From Hofstenia miamia (taxonomy: Eukaryota > Xenacoelomorpha > Acoela), in contig SCFE01000087.1 in assembly GCA_004352715.1 (NCBI GenBank), forward strand, positions 12,002 to 76,001: a DNA stretch of 64,000 nt, read 5' to 3'. The notes below the pieces were generated by a model, which saw nothing but the letters and a program-made list of their open reading frames with translations, was not told the DNA's origin and ran no database searches. A program made the translations under genes and the position numbers. This document shows, piece after piece, positions 61,450-64,000 of the stretch. The number at the start of each line of letters is the position of its first letter. Position 1 is the first letter of the stretch.

Positions 61450-63664
61450 AATTCATACAAAAAGTTTTTTCATTTATAAATCACATTATTTGCGATACAA
61501 AAGGAACAAATAATTTTGAATACTTTTTAGCAGATTGTTGGATTTCAGATCATCTATTAGCATGCACAATCCAAAGAGATTAAGAATAATAAAATAGAAA
61601 TGGAATATCACTACGTTCATTTCAGACGTAATTACGACCAAACTACTTTATTAAATCAAATATTATGTTTAGATTGGAAATTATTTTTTAATTTAACAAT
61701 TGTTGATGAAAAATTGCGGTTTTTTACTAAAACTGTAAACTATCTTTTAATGAACAATGTCAATTAAAAAAAGTTAAGAATACGAATCAAAATGTATTAC
61801 CTAAATTGAACCAATGGTTATCAAATGAAGCAAAGCAATTAATTAAACAGAAACGCAATGCCTACATATACTACCGTAAAGATAAAAATTTTATCAAGTG
61901 TAAATATACTAGAAACAAAGTATCTAACAAATGCAAAAGAGATTCTATTCTATTCTTTACACAATTACCATTTGAAAATAAAAGCATAACACAAAAATTG
62001 GGATTTATATCAAAACTTTTCAACAACAATAATTCTACAGGGATCACATAATTAAATGATGAAAATGAAATCATCTATGATCAGCAAAAGATAGCTAATG
62101 TACTTAATGACACATTCATTAATCTAGGAAATTATATTGATACCAAAGACAATATTATCTCTATAAATGAAATGCAAATTCACAGAAATTTACTGAATAA
62201 AGAACAATTTAAATTTTGATTCATAACTCTACATCAGTTAATAAATCACAAGGACAGTGTAAAATACCAACATGGTTTTTAAAGCAAACAATGTCAATTA
62301 TATGTAGACCATTATGTGATGTATTGTCAATGTATTTTTGAGTGTGTCTTTCCGGATGGTTTGAAAATAGCACAAATCATAGTTACATGTAAAAAAGTGA
62401 TACTGAAGACGCAATTAATCATAGACCAATTTTAATACTCCCAATACTAAACAAGTACATGTATTTGAAAAAATAATATATAACCAAATAAATTTCAGGA
62501 GAGTTACGTGAATTAAATAATACAGTATCGTCGGCATATTGTATGACATTACATGTGGTCTGATTGCTCAAATAGCTTAAAAACATATTGAATAGTAAAG
62601 GTCCTTTGCTTAATTCGCAATGCTTTCACAGAGAGCAGCACTGATTACTCCTCAAGCACGAAATTGTTAGTGCCGTTCAATGCACTCACTAAAGAAGACC
62701 TCTTAACGCTACACAAGTTCTTAGAAAAATAAAAAACCATGATGAAAAAGAACAACCCAATTCAACTAGGATTTGAAGAACGCTCAATCACAAACGCATA
62801 GGCAAAATTTTGCACGAGACCCTCGAAAAATTCGTGAAGGAATAGACTTCCTGATACTTGGTTCTTCAATGATTCGTCGTCTTAGAGCATGTTTACAAAC
62901 ATGATCTTTACTCCAAAACACAACATGGTTTTCTTAAAGGTATTTCTATCAGCGACGCTTAAATGCAAGCTATTGAAAAATGGAAAAAAACGATAGATGA
63001 TAATGAATACTCAGCAGTAGCTTGCTTAGACCATTCGAAAGCATTCCATTCGATTGATCATATTAACACAAAAAATTAAATATATAGGTATTTCTAGTGA
63101 CAGCATAGGTCTCATTTTTAGTTATTTGTATAATAGTATGCAACGAGTAAAGGTTAATGAATCTTTTTTAGATTGGCTTTCTATTAAAAATGGGATCTCA
63201 CAGGGAATCATTTTGAGTCCCTTACTATTTAATATTTACATAAATGATTTGTCCGATTTAACAACATGTGACGCTATACAATATGCAGATGATATAATAT
63301 TATTTAATTCTTATAAATGACCCGAAAAAGACATTCAAGCTCTCTAAAAAATTGTACTTCTCTCGCTAAATATTTCGCTTCTTTAATAATAGAAGTGAAT
63401 CCTTTAAAAACTCAATTTCTCATTGTTAAGTCAAATTCTGTATCTACTGATACTTCACAATATAAACTTAGTTTTAACGGCGTTCATATTAAGCAATTTG
63501 AATTCTTTAATAACCTAGGAATTATTTTTGATTCACACTTTTATTTTGAAAAACAAGTAAATCATAATTTTAGAAAAATGTCCATATCAATTAAGGCAAT
63601 TAACTTAATTTCTCAAAAACTTCTAACTAAAGCAAAAATTAAATTGATTCATACTTTAGTTTGA
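61450..63664 (+). pseudogene. LINE ORF2 remnant (endonuclease end, RT core)
   Basis: It starts in the end of the APE endonuclease (INHIICDTKG, then DCWISDHLLACTI). The linker follows (NQWLSNEAKQLIKQKRNAY, then RDSILFFTQLPFENK). The RT core shows TQHGFLKGISISD, ACLDHSKAFHSIDH, ISQGIILSPLLFNIYINDL and the catalytic YADD at 63282-63293. The thumb follows to 63664. Many stops and frame changes break it. An unrelated block of about 400 bp (about 62490-62900) interrupts the RT between motifs and contains an inverted RT piece. Related to the fragment at 61040-61445. Beyond 63664 only weak similarity (QLKWAINEA) is seen. Confidence 0.88.
62495..62620 (-). pseudogene. Inverted LINE RT piece inside another LINE
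   Basis: The minus strand reads GPLLFNMFLSYL, then TTCNVIQYADDTVLFNS, with YADD at 62538-62527. It is clearly homologous to the plus-strand RT core at 63210-63310 (LSPLLFNIYINDL, IQYADDIILFNS). It stands in reverse orientation within the interrupted LINE. Confidence 0.85.
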
Positions 63665-64000
63665 AGTCATTTCAACTATACCAATATACTCTACACATAT
63701 GTGAGCCGAAAATTCTTCAGAAAATTTCAGGTACAACTAAAATGGGCTATCAACGAGGCAGTAGCAATCATAGCTTTAATAAAAATAATGAATGCAGATA
63801 AATGTCAAACTTATTACTACATTCACAATGATATATTTACATAAATATCTTAAAGACATTTTTCAAAATAATTAATAATACTTTCCCATATAATAATAAT
63901 TGACTCTTTTCCCGCAAAAATAATTCATAAACAAAACAAAGGAACCCATTTAATCGAACCAATTATGTAAGATGCTATAAATGCATGCAATGAATTTTCC

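Noticed and set aside
1-64000. CRISPR arrays, tRNA or rRNA genes
   Set aside because: No regular spacer-repeat array and no recognisable RNA gene was seen; the content is that of an animal genome.

Overview
This window is AT-rich DNA from an invertebrate-type animal genome. It carries one host protein-coding gene, many mobile-element remnants and several assembly gaps. The evidence for a eukaryote is a seven-exon gene with GT-AG introns that encodes the ESCRT-III protein CHMP5, plus Ty3/Gypsy, Penelope-like, LINE, piggyBac, pogo, mariner and hAT remnants. I cannot name the species. No RNA gene, CRISPR array or bacterial-type operon was seen.

Left part (1-13.4 kb): a fragment of an unidentified retroelement ORF ('ORF X', 2-615) runs into a 1-kb gap. 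It is followed by a hAT-type MITE (2404-2928), a LINE 3' end (5825-6440), a fold-back repeat (7640-8250), an imperfect tandem repeat (8341-9062) and a solo LTR (11907-12843).

Centre (13.4-26.2 kb): a Ty3/Gypsy retrotransposon on the minus strand has two 844-bp LTRs, a 4-bp target duplication (ATAG), a tRNA-Trp-like primer site, decayed gag, protease, RT-RNase H and integrase, and a large unidentified 3' reading frame (ORF X) that runs into the 3' LTR. A piggyBac deletion derivative (19030-20370) sits in the integrase, and a second LTR family (16406-17558) lies between pol and ORF X. Solo LTRs of both families are scattered to 37 kb, followed by a LINE RT fragment (37742-38545).

Right part (41-58.7 kb): the complete CHMP5 gene runs on the plus strand from 41065 to 58617 (predicted 213 aa). 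Two introns are tiny (45 and 64 bp). Three are about 5-6 kb and are filled with transposons: pogo with a zinc finger and mariner with 200-bp inverted repeats in intron 1; LINE remnants and hAT in intron 3; Penelope-like RT and piggyBac in intron 6. Downstream are a 258-bp fold-back element with 103-bp inverted repeats and a 6-bp target duplication (60279-60536), and two converging LINE remnants (61040-63664).

At larger scale, the stretch from about 6.4 to 41 kb is strongly depleted in CpG (none seen by eye from about 8.32 to 11.98 kb). CpG is roughly as frequent as composition predicts from the CHMP5 start codon onward. Several catalytic-residue losses in the Gypsy element can be explained by CpG to CpA transitions.
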